The notes: a model not told the origin generated them from the sequence alone. A stretch of DNA of 34,403 nt from a bacterium (GCA_029565685.1 JAKQNR010000010.1:1-34403); one strand, 5' to 3'. Counted from the first letter of the stretch, positions 1 to 9,308 are shown. A program made the numbers and translations.

Positions 1-72
1 ACCATTCAAAACGAGCCGTACCGCTTCCATTTTGAATTGAGCGTCAAATTTTCTTCGTTGTAAGGGTTCCAT
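1..72 (-). CDS. IS3-family transposase OrfA, N-terminal fragment (cut by window edge)
   Basis: Only the first 24 codons are inside the window. The minus strand reads MEPLQRRKFDAQF then KMEAVRLVLNG, the usual opening of IS3-family OrfA proteins, whose N-terminal helix-turn-helix (HTH_Tnp_1) binds the element's ends. The start ATG (72-70) is preceded by a strong GGAGGTG ribosome site about 5 bases upstream. OrfA normally runs about 90-120 residues and is joined to the DDE integrase OrfB by a programmed frameshift; neither the rest of OrfA nor OrfB can be seen here. Assignment is by sequence resemblance of a short piece, so the family is likely but the subgroup is not determined. Confidence 0.72.
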   Translation of the reverse strand, partial: MEPLQRRKFDAQFKMEAVRLVLNG

Positions 73-141
73 GACACACCTCCATTGGTTTGATGTAATA
101 TACAAACTTTTTGGTGTGTCCACAATACTGGGTACAGTCTA
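1..141 (-). mobile_element. End of an IS3-family insertion sequence
   Basis: The orfA start at 72 is preceded (minus strand) by about 45 bases of leader and then a sequence reading TGTACCCAGTATTGTGGACA, which resembles the terminal inverted repeats of IS3-family elements (TG...CCC...TGGACA pattern). This puts the outer end of the element at about 138-141. The matching repeat and the target-site duplication would be outside the window, so the exact boundary is an inference. Confidence 0.6.
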
Positions 142-282
142 GATGATCATGCGAGGATTCAAGCGCATTAGATGGTGACATCCAAATCGACCTTTTAGGC
201 ATCAGTTGGGGTTTGGGTGGAATTCATGCAACAGCCTTCGTGCAAGGTCTAGTCCGAAGGGAAAAACCTAAAAGCGAAAGAC

Positions 283-1965
283 ATGAGAAAAAGGACAGTC
301 AAAACACAAACGCGGGTTGCCCTGCTCGCCCTGGCCGGCCTGTTTGCATGGCCGATCGGCTTTGCGCAGGGCAACCCCGCGGTCAAGCAAAACCGGCCCA
401 AAATTGTAAACATCATCAACTTTATCCGCCTTCTCGAGCCGAGGGACCCGCTGATAACGGAGGATGTGTTGTATCAGACGGTGGTCAAGCAGATTGAACT
501 GATGAAAACGTATCATCTGCCGGGCACCTTTCTGCTGCAGTACGATGCCTTGATGGACCCGCGCTATCAGCGGCTGCTCAAAAGCCTGCCGCCCGGGTCT
601 TTCGAAATCGGCGCCTGGTGGGAGATTCCCCAGCCCCTGGCAGAAAAAGCCGGACTGAAATGGCGGGGCCGTTATCCCTGGGACTGGCACGCCGACGTCG
701 GTTTTACGACAGGATATACTCCGGACGAACGCGAACGGCTGGCCGATGTATACATGAACGATTTTGAAAACATCTTTGGCTATTATGCCAAGTCAGTTGC
801 CTCGTGGTTCATCGATGCCCATACCCTCGACTATCTGCAGCGGAAATACAACATAACCGCCTCGGCAAATTGCAAGGATCAGTATGGCACGGACGGCTAC
901 ACCCTCTGGGGCGGTTATTGGAACCAGGCTTACTACCCGAGCAAGCTCAACTCGTACATGCCTGCCCAGAACGCTGAAAACCAGATCCCGGTGCCCATCT
1001 TCAGGATGCTGGGAAGCGATCCCATTCGCCAGTACGACAGCGGGCTGGGCAGCAACGGCCAGGGCGTCGTCACCCTTGAACCTGTTTACAAATATGGCGG
1101 AGGCGATTCCGCCTGGGTGAACTGGTATTTCGAAGAATTTGTAAACGGAGAGTGCCTGGAATTTGCCTACACCCAGGCCGGCCAGGAAAATTCCTTTACC
1201 TGGGAGGCCATGAAAAAAGGGCTGGAACTGCAAATGCCGCTACTGGCCCGGCTTCGCGATGAGAATAAAATCCGAGTTGAAACTTTGGCAGAGTCCGGAG
1301 ACTGGTTCAGAAAGAATTACAAAACAACTCCGGCCACATCGGTAACGGTAAACAAGGACTTGCCGCCGGGTAACCTGAAAACCGTATGGTTCAACAGCAG
1401 GCACTACCGGGTGAATATCCTATGGGAAAACAACACGCTGAGGATACGGGATATTCATATTTTCAATGAGAATGTTCCGTCGGTCTATGAGAAGGAGCCG
1501 ACCACCTCCAACGAATGCAAATTTCTTACTCTGCCCTTCGTCGACGGGTTTCTGTGGAGTGATGCGCAGCAACTGGCGGGACTGCGGCTAAAAGTCGTGG
1601 TGGATGGAAAAGAAGGCCCATTGACAGGCGGTGATCCGGCCATCACGAGTGTCCGCAAAGGAACTCTGCATATCGTATGGCCTCTCAAATCGATCGAAGG
1701 AACGTTTATCATGGACCTGAATGAGCGCGAAATGAAGATGTCGCTGAATAGCGAAAAAGAGGTGAACTGGTTTCTGGAGCTGGCCATCGCTGAAAAGAAA
1801 AAGCTGCCTTTCACAAACATCACCCGTGGGAAAATAGATTGTCAGTTCGAAGGTTTCAACTATGCGGTCAAGGCGGCAAAAGGCGCGTTTGCCGCTGTGT
1901 CCGCAGAGTCTGGTTTTAGAATTTATCCGCGGCACAATGGGATTGGTTTGAGGTTGGCGCAATAA
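283..1965 (+). CDS. Secreted deacetylase/glycosidase-like protein, family not identified
   Basis: A 560-residue protein with a basic N-terminus and a hydrophobic signal peptide at about residues 11-29 (ends FAQG). The next part, residues 37-190, alternates strands and helices in the way of a glycoside hydrolase/deacetylase (NodB or GH57-38 type) barrel: VNIINFIRLLEPRD, then a TFLLQYDALMD segment at 82-92, EIGAWWEIPQ at 108-117 and WFIDAH at 175-180. From about residue 350 the protein looks like a beta-sandwich. No canonical NodB TFDD/HxxxH motif is present, so the activity is not established. It stands alone on the plus strand behind the IS3 end, with no clear ribosome site (GAAAG before the ATG). 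It is probably periplasmic or secreted and acts on a saccharide; that is inference from fold resemblance and context. Confidence 0.6.
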   Translation: MRKRTVKTQTRVALLALAGLFAWPIGFAQGNPAVKQNRPKIVNIINFIRLLEPRDPLITEDVLYQTVVKQIELMKTYHLPGTFLLQYDALMDPRYQRLLKSLPPGSFEIGAWWEIPQPLAEKAGLKWRGRYPWDWHADVGFTTGYTPDERERLADVYMNDFENIFGYYAKSVASWFIDAHTLDYLQRKYNITASANCKDQYGTDGYTLWGGYWNQAYYPSKLNSYMPAQNAENQIPVPIFRMLGSDPIRQYDSGLGSNGQGVVTLEPVYKYGGGDSAWVNWYFEEFVNGECLEFAYTQAGQENSFTWEAMKKGLELQMPLLARLRDENKIRVETLAESGDWFRKNYKTTPATSVTVNKDLPPGNLKTVWFNSRHYRVNILWENNTLRIRDIHIFNENVPSVYEKEPTTSNECKFLTLPFVDGFLWSDAQQLAGLRLKVVVDGKEGPLTGGDPAITSVRKGTLHIVWPLKSIEGTFIMDLNEREMKMSLNSEKEVNWFLELAIAEKKKLPFTNITRGKIDCQFEGFNYAVKAAKGAFAAVSAESGFRIYPRHNGIGLRLAQ

Positions 1966-2523
1966 GCACAAGCATTCTTATTCGGCGGCAAAACAAAGAA
2001 CAAGCGAGTTCATTCGAACTCGCTCGCTCTGTTTCAATATCCGAAGCTGGTTCAATCGACTGATCACGGACGCAGTCGGTTGGGCAGGGAATCCGAACAA
2101 TTGAAAGTCCGAAACGGGATTGAAATCCGATCAGGCCTTGCAGCGACAGATCGACGCCGGTGTGTCGAGTCCTGCGCCCCCAAGGGGGAATGCCTTGATC
2201 CAGGCAGCCATTATTCAATTTTATCGGTCATCCAGAGGCTGCAGATCATTGCAGTGGAGAGCGCTATAAGCCATTAAATCATAAAAAGCAATGCTTCGCT
2301 TTCTCCGATAACCATGACGCCGGTTGATACACCGCATCAAAAGATTATAACACAAGCGGCCGCATCACACAAATCAGATGCCTTATCGGAATGAGCCGTG
2401 ATGCGCTAATAAATTGGATCAAAGATCCTTAAAAGTTGCGGGAAATTTTGTACGATACTGTCATGAAATCTATCTGTGATAACCTCTTTTACAAAAATTC
2501 GCCAAGGCTTGAGGCAACCAATA
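1966..2523. other. Gene-free stretch between secreted protein and MFS transporter
   Basis: No convincing coding sequence in either direction. It contains a terminator-like hairpin just after the upstream gene (listed separately) and presumably the promoter of the MFS gene. No promoter could be picked with confidence. Confidence 0.5.
2003..2024 (+). terminator. Terminator-like hairpin after 283-1965
   Basis: AGCGAGTTC and GAACTCGCT form a perfect 9-bp stem around the loop ATTC, 38 bases past the stop codon. The following bases (CGCTCTGTTTCAAT) are only weakly T-rich, so efficient intrinsic termination is uncertain. Confidence 0.5.
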
Positions 2524-3942
2524 ATGAAAAATAAGCATTCGGGCACCGTCCATGCACTCCTATATACGCTGATTGCGACGCTTGGGGGACTTTTATTCGG
2601 ATACGATACAGCCGTAATATCCGGCACTGTCCGAGCCCTCGAAGTATTTTTCATTCAACCGTACGGTTTATCGGAAAATGCGGCCAACTCTTTATTGGGA
2701 CGCGTAGTCTCGAGCGCCCTGTTAGGATGCATTTTCGGCGGGTTTCTCGGAGGTTTTCTGAGTACAAAATTCGGTCGGAAAAAAGGATTGATCTTTGCAG
2801 CCGTCTTGTTTTTAATATCCGCAATCGGTTCCGCCATACCGGAGCTCTTTTTTCTGCCGCCGGGCAAAGGGAATCATTTATTCTTAAATGCCTTTGTGAT
2901 CTATCGGGTCATCGGAGGCATCGGCGTTGGAATGGCCTCTTTGCTCTCACCGATGTATATTGCAGAGATTTCTCCCGCCCACCTCAGAGGAAGGCTGGTG
3001 ACGTTGAACAACTTTGCAGTCATTTGGGGAGTCCTGGTGGTCTATTTCGTCAACTATGGGATTGCCCTGCAGGGGGATGATGCGTGGCTAAACCAAGTAG
3101 GCTGGCGATGGATGTTTGCCTCGGAGATCATTCCCGCCGGCCTGTTCCTGATCTGTCTGATTTTCATTCCGGAGACGCCCCGGTATTTAGTGATGAGCGG
3201 AAATCCGGAAAAAGCATTCAACATACTCGCCAAAATCAATGGTCCTAACGCCGCCGGCCGGATTCTGAATGAGATCAACAGTACCATCGCGCAGAAATCC
3301 GGCCGTCTTTTTTCTTATGGATACAAGGTCATTATCACCGGAACTTTGGTTGCGGTATTTCAACAAATAACCGGCATCAATGTGGTGGTGTATTATGCTC
3401 CGGAAATATTCAGAAATATGGGGGCTAAAACGGACACGGCTTTTCTACAAACGGTGGTCATCGGAATCATCAATGTTCTGGCCTCTATCGCCGCACTGTT
3501 TGTGGTGGATAAAATTAAAAGAAAAACCATGTTGATGATCGGAACTCTGGGAATCACCTTCTTCATGTTCGCCCTGGGATTTTCTTTCTATTTTCAGAAA
3601 CTTGGCTTGCCGGCCATTATTTTTGTAATAGGCTATGCATTCTTTTTCCAGGGAACCTGGGGCTGTGTAGCCTGGATTCTTATCTCCGAAATGTATCCCA
3701 ACATCATCCGTGGACGGGCCATGGGGGTGTCGGTTGCGATATTGTGGATTTCCAACTATATCGTCAGTTGGACGTTCCCGATAATGGATAAAAGCACTTT
3801 TCTCACGAATCTGTTCAACAAGGCGTTCTCCTATTGGATTTACGGAGCGATGGGACTCTTGGCTTTCTTGTTTATCTGGAAAATGGTTCCGGAGACAAAA
3901 GGTAAAACATTGGAGGAAATCGAGAATTATTGGAAGAAATAA
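2524..3942 (+). CDS. MFS sugar:H+ symporter (XylE/GLUT-like sugar porter family)
   Basis: A 472-residue, 12-helix transporter of the major facilitator sugar porter family, which imports a monosaccharide with a proton across the inner membrane. The family signatures are all present: GGLLFGYDTAVISG in helix 1, the G-x-x-x-D/E-R-x-G-R-R/K type loop as GGFLSTKFGRKKG, EISPAHLRGR after helix 4, PETPRYLV before the central loop, the QQITGINVVVYYAPEIF helix 7 motif that lines the sugar site, and the closing PETKGKTLEEIE. The extended loop between helices 1 and 2 (about 25 residues) and the insert near residues 110-125 resemble bacterial xylose/glucose porters. The start at 2524 is preferred over an upstream in-frame ATG at 2476 because GAGG lies 9 bases before it and the protein then begins like its relatives. 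Substrate cannot be read from sequence; with the nearby glycosidases xylose, rhamnose or glucose are possible. Confidence 0.92.
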   Translation: MKNKHSGTVHALLYTLIATLGGLLFGYDTAVISGTVRALEVFFIQPYGLSENAANSLLGRVVSSALLGCIFGGFLGGFLSTKFGRKKGLIFAAVLFLISAIGSAIPELFFLPPGKGNHLFLNAFVIYRVIGGIGVGMASLLSPMYIAEISPAHLRGRLVTLNNFAVIWGVLVVYFVNYGIALQGDDAWLNQVGWRWMFASEIIPAGLFLICLIFIPETPRYLVMSGNPEKAFNILAKINGPNAAGRILNEINSTIAQKSGRLFSYGYKVIITGTLVAVFQQITGINVVVYYAPEIFRNMGAKTDTAFLQTVVIGIINVLASIAALFVVDKIKRKTMLMIGTLGITFFMFALGFSFYFQKLGLPAIIFVIGYAFFFQGTWGCVAWILISEMYPNIIRGRAMGVSVAILWISNYIVSWTFPIMDKSTFLTNLFNKAFSYWIYGAMGLLAFLFIWKMVPETKGKTLEEIENYWKK

Positions 3943-3991
3943 TTTCTTCTGTCAACGCAGTCGGAAGGACAGGCCCACAGGGTTGCCGCGT

Positions 3992-4048
3992 TGCTGTTTG
4001 GCCGGCAAAGCAGTTCGCTATTTCAAGTTAGTATCTGGGCAAACAGCA
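3992..4048 (+). repeat. Long imperfect stem-loop after the MFS gene
   Basis: TGCTGTTTGGCC (3992-4003) pairs with GGCAAACAGCA (4038-4048) apart from one unpaired base, enclosing about 34 bases. It lies 50 bases past the MFS stop. No T-run follows, so it may be a transcript 3' structure rather than a classic terminator. Confidence 0.4.
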
Positions 4049-4211
4049 GAGCGGCCTGGCCAGTATCCGATGTGGAAAAAGGCGGCTTGCGTTTTTCGTC
4101 TGAGGCATCCTAATTTCGAATTTTACTGAAATATCGTTTTTAAAACTGATTGTTGGGGGTTCAAGAAAAGCTCGCCCATTGAGCAAAAAAGCAACCAGTG
4201 CTGGGGAGCAT

Positions 4212-6005
4212 ATGAAATCCGCTCGAATTCTACTGCTGATCTCAGCGGTCTTTGCGCTTCGTTCGGCGCACGCTGCCGAGCGCCTTACAGCAAATTACTT
4301 CTATCAGCAGGCTGATTCAATGGCACAGAAAAATTTCAATGCGCCTTTTGATTTGGTGGTCCTCCAGACCGATACCATCGACCATTGCGGTAAATCGGAA
4401 TACTGGAAAGCGATTTTTCAGAACGAGGAAAAATCCTTGATCATATATTTTCAAAAAGGCCATACTTCGGTTGCCGTTCAGCCCTGTTGTCTAACAGGGC
4501 CTGCCTCCATACGATCAGGATGGATTGACAGCGATTCAGCGTTGGCTATCGCGGAAAAAAATGGCGGCGAAAAATTTCGCGTTCATTTCCCTCATTTTTC
4601 TATCAGCGCGGATCTGGGAGGGGATTCCGGTCTGCCTGTTATTGAATGGATAATAACTTACCAATCCCTGCTCTTTTCCGCAGCCCGATTGACGATATCC
4701 GTCAAAGCCTATACCGGCGATATTTATTACAAATGGGATCCAAAACCTGTCTGTTATTTTCCTCTTCGCGTCGGCGACCAATGGAGCTATTACAGCACAG
4801 AGACCGGCAGCTCCAGAGAACCCATTGAATTCAACGCGGTTTCTGACAGTGTTCTTATTCAAGGCAGAACTTATTTCCGCTATAATGGCAATTATTTTCG
4901 CTCGGATTCTTTTGGCCATGTCTATAAATATTATGAGAATAGGGAAATTTTGTGGTTTGATTTTACCAAGGCCGAAGGCGAAAGCTATGAGGTGAATTAC
5001 GGCGGATATCATTACAAGGTCACCATGACCAGTCGCCACGCGACGGTACAAAATTGGGCGGGTAAATTTACAGATTGTCTGAGTCTGTATTTCGACGATC
5101 CCACCCTTTTCGATGATCAATTTGAATATGTTTTTGCAGAAAACATGGGCATCGTTCAACAAAATCTGGCGCATGCCATCTGGCTAGAGCTGTATGAAGC
5201 GACCATCCACGGCACCCACTATCCGGATTTAAAAAATTATTTTCCATTAGAATTCGGCAACTATTGGCTTTACAGGGAAGAGGGTATCGATGCTTTAATT
5301 CGTGTGAGGATTCTCGACACCCTCACGGTGGACGGAAATGTATGTGCGTATTATGGATCAAACAAGGGGACGGCTGATTTGATTTTTGCGGATGACCTTG
5401 GCCGGGTTTGGCAGTATCAAAACAATAAGCCAGTCTTGTGGTTCGATTTCACTACAGCAGACGCCGACAGCTATTTCTATCGTCCGGATTCAACGAGTCT
5501 AAATTATACCGTCAAAGTGCATAAACACAAAACCATCACAACAAAATGCGGCATTTTAAAAGAATGTGTTACCTTTATTTTTAATGATCCCCATGCGGTC
5601 GACGAGGAGATGGTTTATACTTTTGCCCCCAATCTCGGCATCGTAGAAATTTGGAACGGCATAGGCATTCACCATGTATTAGAATCCGCCGGTATACGCG
5701 GTAAAATGATCACCAGCCTTTCATCAAACAAGACTGCCTTTCCGCAAAAAGTCATCCTAGAACAAAACTACCCAAACCCCTTTAATCCAAGTACGACGAT
5801 TGTATACGAAGTAGCGACGGCCGGGGAGGTCGAGTTCAACTTGTATAACATGCTGGGGCAGCGCATCCGTACATTTAAAGTCTTTAATACTCCTGGTGTG
5901 CATCGATTTGACCTATCAGCAAATAACTTGACTTCAGGCGTTTATCTGTATGAAATCAAGTCCGGTCAATATATAGAACGGAAAAAACTAATCGTTCAGA
6001 AATAA
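4212..6005 (+). CDS. T9SS-exported protein with PepSY-like N-terminus and a tandem duplicated domain
   Basis: A 597-residue exported protein. Signal peptide at residues 1-22 (ends AHA). Residues about 25-175 look like a PepSY-type module: DSDSALAIAEKNGG is followed by W-I-I-x-Y...L-T-I-S-V-K-A-Y-T-G-D-I. Two homologous domains follow, about 180-340 and 343-500. Both open with YFPL, V/EFG and W-x-Y, share a LWFDFT segment, and end with FxDP then VFAEN-MGIV or TFAPN-LGIV. The last 80 residues (from about 518) are a T9SS type A sorting domain: NYPNPFNPST, LYNMLGQ, SGVYLYEIKSG. The start at 4212 is chosen over an in-frame ATG at 4179 because GGGGAG sits just upstream and the signal peptide then begins properly. 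Function unknown; the sorting domain is normally cleaved on export to the surface. Confidence 0.8.
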   Translation: MKSARILLLISAVFALRSAHAAERLTANYFYQQADSMAQKNFNAPFDLVVLQTDTIDHCGKSEYWKAIFQNEEKSLIIYFQKGHTSVAVQPCCLTGPASIRSGWIDSDSALAIAEKNGGEKFRVHFPHFSISADLGGDSGLPVIEWIITYQSLLFSAARLTISVKAYTGDIYYKWDPKPVCYFPLRVGDQWSYYSTETGSSREPIEFNAVSDSVLIQGRTYFRYNGNYFRSDSFGHVYKYYENREILWFDFTKAEGESYEVNYGGYHYKVTMTSRHATVQNWAGKFTDCLSLYFDDPTLFDDQFEYVFAENMGIVQQNLAHAIWLELYEATIHGTHYPDLKNYFPLEFGNYWLYREEGIDALIRVRILDTLTVDGNVCAYYGSNKGTADLIFADDLGRVWQYQNNKPVLWFDFTTADADSYFYRPDSTSLNYTVKVHKHKTITTKCGILKECVTFIFNDPHAVDEEMVYTFAPNLGIVEIWNGIGIHHVLESAGIRGKMITSLSSNKTAFPQKVILEQNYPNPFNPSTTIVYEVATAGEVEFNLYNMLGQRIRTFKVFNTPGVHRFDLSANNLTSGVYLYEIKSGQYIERKKLIVQK

Positions 6006-6208
6006 CCTATCCATTCAAACCCGGTTATAACAGCCGATGCGCAGCAAATCATGCGGACGAAAACCACCGCCCCGCACGAGCAAAGGCGTTCGCACGATGT
6101 TGGATCCGGGCGTACGGACAAGCGTACAGGTGTACGGCAAAAAATCATAATCCATTAAATGCTTATAAACGCTTCAAAGACCGGTGGCAGAGCCACAAAA
6201 GAGAATCC

Positions 6209-6838
6209 ATGGAACCAAAAAAATTCTGGGATAAAATGGCCGCAAGGTACGACCAACAAGCGCTGGGAAAGTACCGGACCGCCTACGAGGAGACCATCAA
6301 AATAAGCAAGAAATATCTAAAACCGACGGACAGGTTGCTTGACTTTGCCTGCGGCACAGGCATCGCCACCATTGAACTAGCGGGCTCCGTCCAGCAGGTT
6401 ATGGCCATCGATCTATCCGATGAAATGGTGAGAATCGCTGAAGAAAAGGCCCTTGGCCGGGGAATCGACAATATTGCCTTCAAAACGGCCACGCTGGAAG
6501 ACGACGGTTTACTCAAGAACTCCTTTGATGTCATCACAGCGTTCAATATTCTTCACGGACTCCAAGACCCCGGAACCGCTCTTGCTCGAATCGGGACCCT
6601 TCTCAAAACAGGGGGACTCTTCCTTTCCGTAACGGATTGCCTGGGAGAAAAAATCACCGCGACGAGTCTGCTATACCGTTGCCTGGCAAAAATGGATTTC
6701 ATTCCAGCTGTGAACTTTGTTAAAAAAGCCGAGCTCATAAAAATGATCACCGCCCATGGCTTTGTTGTAATGGAACAAAAAAATCTTTATCCTTCTCCAC
6801 CGAATTACTACATTGCCGCCAGAAAGAACGGCGTATAA
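6209..6838 (+). CDS. Class I SAM-dependent methyltransferase
   Basis: A 209-residue protein with the Rossmann-like methyltransferase fold of the Methyltransf_11/25 group. Motif I is LLDFACGTGIA at residues 43-53 (SAM glycine loop), followed by motif II AIDLSDEMV where the aspartate holds the ribose, an AxFNILHGL motif IV region near 108-118, and the late GGLFLSVTD strand. Members transfer a methyl group from SAM to small molecules; the acceptor cannot be predicted. The N-terminal FWDKMAARYD is typical of UbiE/YcgJ-like enzymes. It is cytosolic and has no partner gene in close spacing (200 bases from each neighbour). The ribosome site is weak (AAGAGAA). Full length for the family. Confidence 0.88.
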   Translation: MEPKKFWDKMAARYDQQALGKYRTAYEETIKISKKYLKPTDRLLDFACGTGIATIELAGSVQQVMAIDLSDEMVRIAEEKALGRGIDNIAFKTATLEDDGLLKNSFDVITAFNILHGLQDPGTALARIGTLLKTGGLFLSVTDCLGEKITATSLLYRCLAKMDFIPAVNFVKKAELIKMITAHGFVVMEQKNLYPSPPNYYIAARKNGV

Positions 6839-7157
6839 GCAGAATTTAAAAGGCTGCATCCTTTGGAAATGGACCTGGATTGGAGAAAGTTTGGATGAAT
6901 CCCAGGCGGCATCGCTTTCATCCGCTCGGCTGCTTTGCTTAAAAAGACATTCAAAAAGAGACATGACGGATGAAATCTCCCACGCTGCAAACACGAGAGT
7001 AAACGATTGGCTTTGTCGGCCGGGCATGCTCTTCGCGGCAGTTAACCGAAGAACAGCTGTAAGGATACAAGACGCCGGTGTATATGACTCCCATCCATCG
7101 TTGTATACCAGCTGATGAAAAATGCAAGGGGGCACTCCATTTTCAGAAGGAAGAATC
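6839..7157. other. Gap between methyltransferase and glycosidase genes
   Basis: Open frames here have no signal sequence, ribosome site or recognisable motif. No repeat or convincing promoter was seen apart from the AAGGAAG ribosome site at the far end. Confidence 0.4.
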
Positions 7158-9308
7158 ATGAAAATTTTCTTGCGAATTTTACTCCTCGCGGCCTTGTGTG
7201 CAGCGGACGAAACGCCGGTTTTCGTTTTAGAAAACAATCAGTTAAGGCTGATGGTTGAACCAGCGGCCGGCAGCATCAGCTCGTTTTTCGTCAAAGCCAA
7301 TCAGTGCGAATTGATCAGCGAAAAAAGATTGCAGGCCAACTTTCGCATCTGTCTGCCGCTGCCGGACTATCAGGCCAATTATCTGGAGGGCATGATGCAG
7401 AAACCGGTTGAGGTGCGGCAGGATGGCCGGACCATCACCGTACGGTTTGACGGCATGTCCTCAACAAAAGGCGTCTTCCCCATCGAGCTGAGCTACACCA
7501 TCACTCTGCACGACGATTATGTCGCCTTTAAGGCCAGACTGATCAACCATCATTCGCAGCCGATTTCGGAATTCTGGTTTCCCAGGGTGGGAGGATGGAC
7601 GCAGTTCGGCGATCGAACAGCCAAGCTGGCGACGCCGAATTACACCTCCATGTCGCGACACACTACGTCCCTGTTTAAAAACTATCCCGGCAGCCGGGGC
7701 CTGGGCGCTGAAGCGGCGGAATGGGCCTGCACCTACCCTGGCATGGTGATGCCGTGGTGGGACCTGTATGATGAAAAATCCAATGTCGGACTTTATCTCG
7801 GCTATCATGATCCCATCTTTCGCTTCAGCAGCTGGCATACTTATCTCATGCCGGACCACAGCGGCCAGCCGGATGCCTGGCTGACCGATCAGAGCAGCGG
7901 CGGGTTGCCCGTGGGTTTGGTATTTTCCCATATCCGTTTTCCTTTTATTCACTCCGGCGAGACTCTGGATTCCGGCGAATTTATCATCCGCGTGCATCAG
8001 GGCGACTGGCACCAGGGCGTTCAATTCTATCGCGACTGGTTTTTAAAGCATTTCCCCCTGAATCATGCGAACAACTGGCTGCGACACAAACGCGCCTGGT
8101 TCAGCTCCATTATTTATCAGCCGGAGGACAAGATCATTGCGGACTATCAAACCTATGATCGCTGGTGCGGCGAGGCTGCCGAATATGGCATCAGCTGCTG
8201 CGAGTTGATCGGTTGGCACCGAGGCGGATTGGAGCGCAATTATCCCGATTACCGGCCGGAAGAAAAATTGGGCGGTCGCGACGGTTTTCGCGCGCTGATG
8301 AAAGAGATCGATGCCCGTCAGGGTAAATGCCTCGCATTTATCAACTACAACATTCTCGATCAGAACACCGATTGGTATAAAAAAGAGCTGTTCAAATACA
8401 AACAGCAGGACCAATTCGGCCAGCAGCCCATCTGGATGGGCTGGGGAGAAAGCACCTTTCTGGCTCGCAGCGGTATGAACGTGCGCTATCATGTACGTGG
8501 TTCCATCACCCCGGAGTTTGAAAAATTGCTCGCCGACCAATTCATCGAGCGGATCCAGGATGGTGCGCACGGTTTTCAAATCGACAAGCTGTGCGTGGGG
8601 GCTGCTTTGGATTTCAATCCATTGAACGCTCTCAAACCGGATGTGGCCCTGTGCGAAGGCCTGGTGCAGGCAATCGATAGGCTGTATCGACGATGCCGGG
8701 CGGTGAATCCCGCTGTCTCTATGGCTTCAGAGTTCTCCTTTGACCGCTTGCTGCCTTATTTTGCCGTCGGTTATCGAGGGTCAGGGCCTAGAGATATCTC
8801 TACTTTTCGATTTGTCTTTCCTGAATGGACCTCGTGTCAGCACATTTCGCGGCCGCAGGATTTTAACGGGATTAATTATGCCGTACTGTCCGGCCAGGTC
8901 ATTTGCGTCGAGCCGGAATGCTATCAAGGCTCCCTGAAACAGCCGTTGTATCACGATCTAGCCGAGTATATCAAAGAAGTCGAGCGATTGCGTGACGAAC
9001 TTCACCCTCTCATTTTTTATGCACGCTATTTCGACAACCAGGAAGGTCGGATCACGCCGGTTGATCCGGAAGCCATGAACAAGCTGCAATACCGCATGCA
9101 TGGGCATTTCCACAACGGACAGAGAGCGCTCGTCGTCATCAATACCTCTGCTGATCCAGTGCAGTATTCCTGGACGTTCACCCATCAAAAGGTGGCGCAG
9201 GCCGTCTTGTATCAGCCCTTTGTCTCTCAGCGCACCATCAGCGGTGATGAACTTGTTGAAATAAAACCGTACGGACTACAGATCCTGGTGGAAAAAATTT
9301 CCAGGTGA
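7158..9308 (+). CDS. Exported DUF6259-like glycosidase
   Basis: A 716-residue protein with a short signal peptide (MKIFLRILLLAALCAA). An N-terminal beta-sandwich (about 20-290, with the LRLMVEPAAGSISSFF opening seen in GH36- and GH97-like enzymes) leads into a TIM barrel (about 300-600) and a small C-terminal beta domain. Motifs in the barrel include CCELIGWHRGGLERNYPDY, GFQIDKLC at about residue 471, and MASEFSFD; the aspartate of GFQID and the glutamate of SEFSFD are natural candidates for catalytic residues. This matches my memory of DUF6259 proteins found in polysaccharide utilisation loci, related to retaining alpha-glycosidases, but the substrate is not known. The start at 7158 follows AGGAAG and is preferred over ATG 7122. 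It stands alone; the next gene downstream is a pseudogene. Confidence 0.7.
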   Translation: MKIFLRILLLAALCAADETPVFVLENNQLRLMVEPAAGSISSFFVKANQCELISEKRLQANFRICLPLPDYQANYLEGMMQKPVEVRQDGRTITVRFDGMSSTKGVFPIELSYTITLHDDYVAFKARLINHHSQPISEFWFPRVGGWTQFGDRTAKLATPNYTSMSRHTTSLFKNYPGSRGLGAEAAEWACTYPGMVMPWWDLYDEKSNVGLYLGYHDPIFRFSSWHTYLMPDHSGQPDAWLTDQSSGGLPVGLVFSHIRFPFIHSGETLDSGEFIIRVHQGDWHQGVQFYRDWFLKHFPLNHANNWLRHKRAWFSSIIYQPEDKIIADYQTYDRWCGEAAEYGISCCELIGWHRGGLERNYPDYRPEEKLGGRDGFRALMKEIDARQGKCLAFINYNILDQNTDWYKKELFKYKQQDQFGQQPIWMGWGESTFLARSGMNVRYHVRGSITPEFEKLLADQFIERIQDGAHGFQIDKLCVGAALDFNPLNALKPDVALCEGLVQAIDRLYRRCRAVNPAVSMASEFSFDRLLPYFAVGYRGSGPRDISTFRFVFPEWTSCQHISRPQDFNGINYAVLSGQVICVEPECYQGSLKQPLYHDLAEYIKEVERLRDELHPLIFYARYFDNQEGRITPVDPEAMNKLQYRMHGHFHNGQRALVVINTSADPVQYSWTFTHQKVAQAVLYQPFVSQRTISGDELVEIKPYGLQILVEKISR

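Noticed and set aside
4481..4500. GCCCTGTT/AACAGGGC perfect hairpin
   Set aside because: It lies inside the coding sequence of 4212-6005 with a continuous frame and no regulatory context; probably chance.
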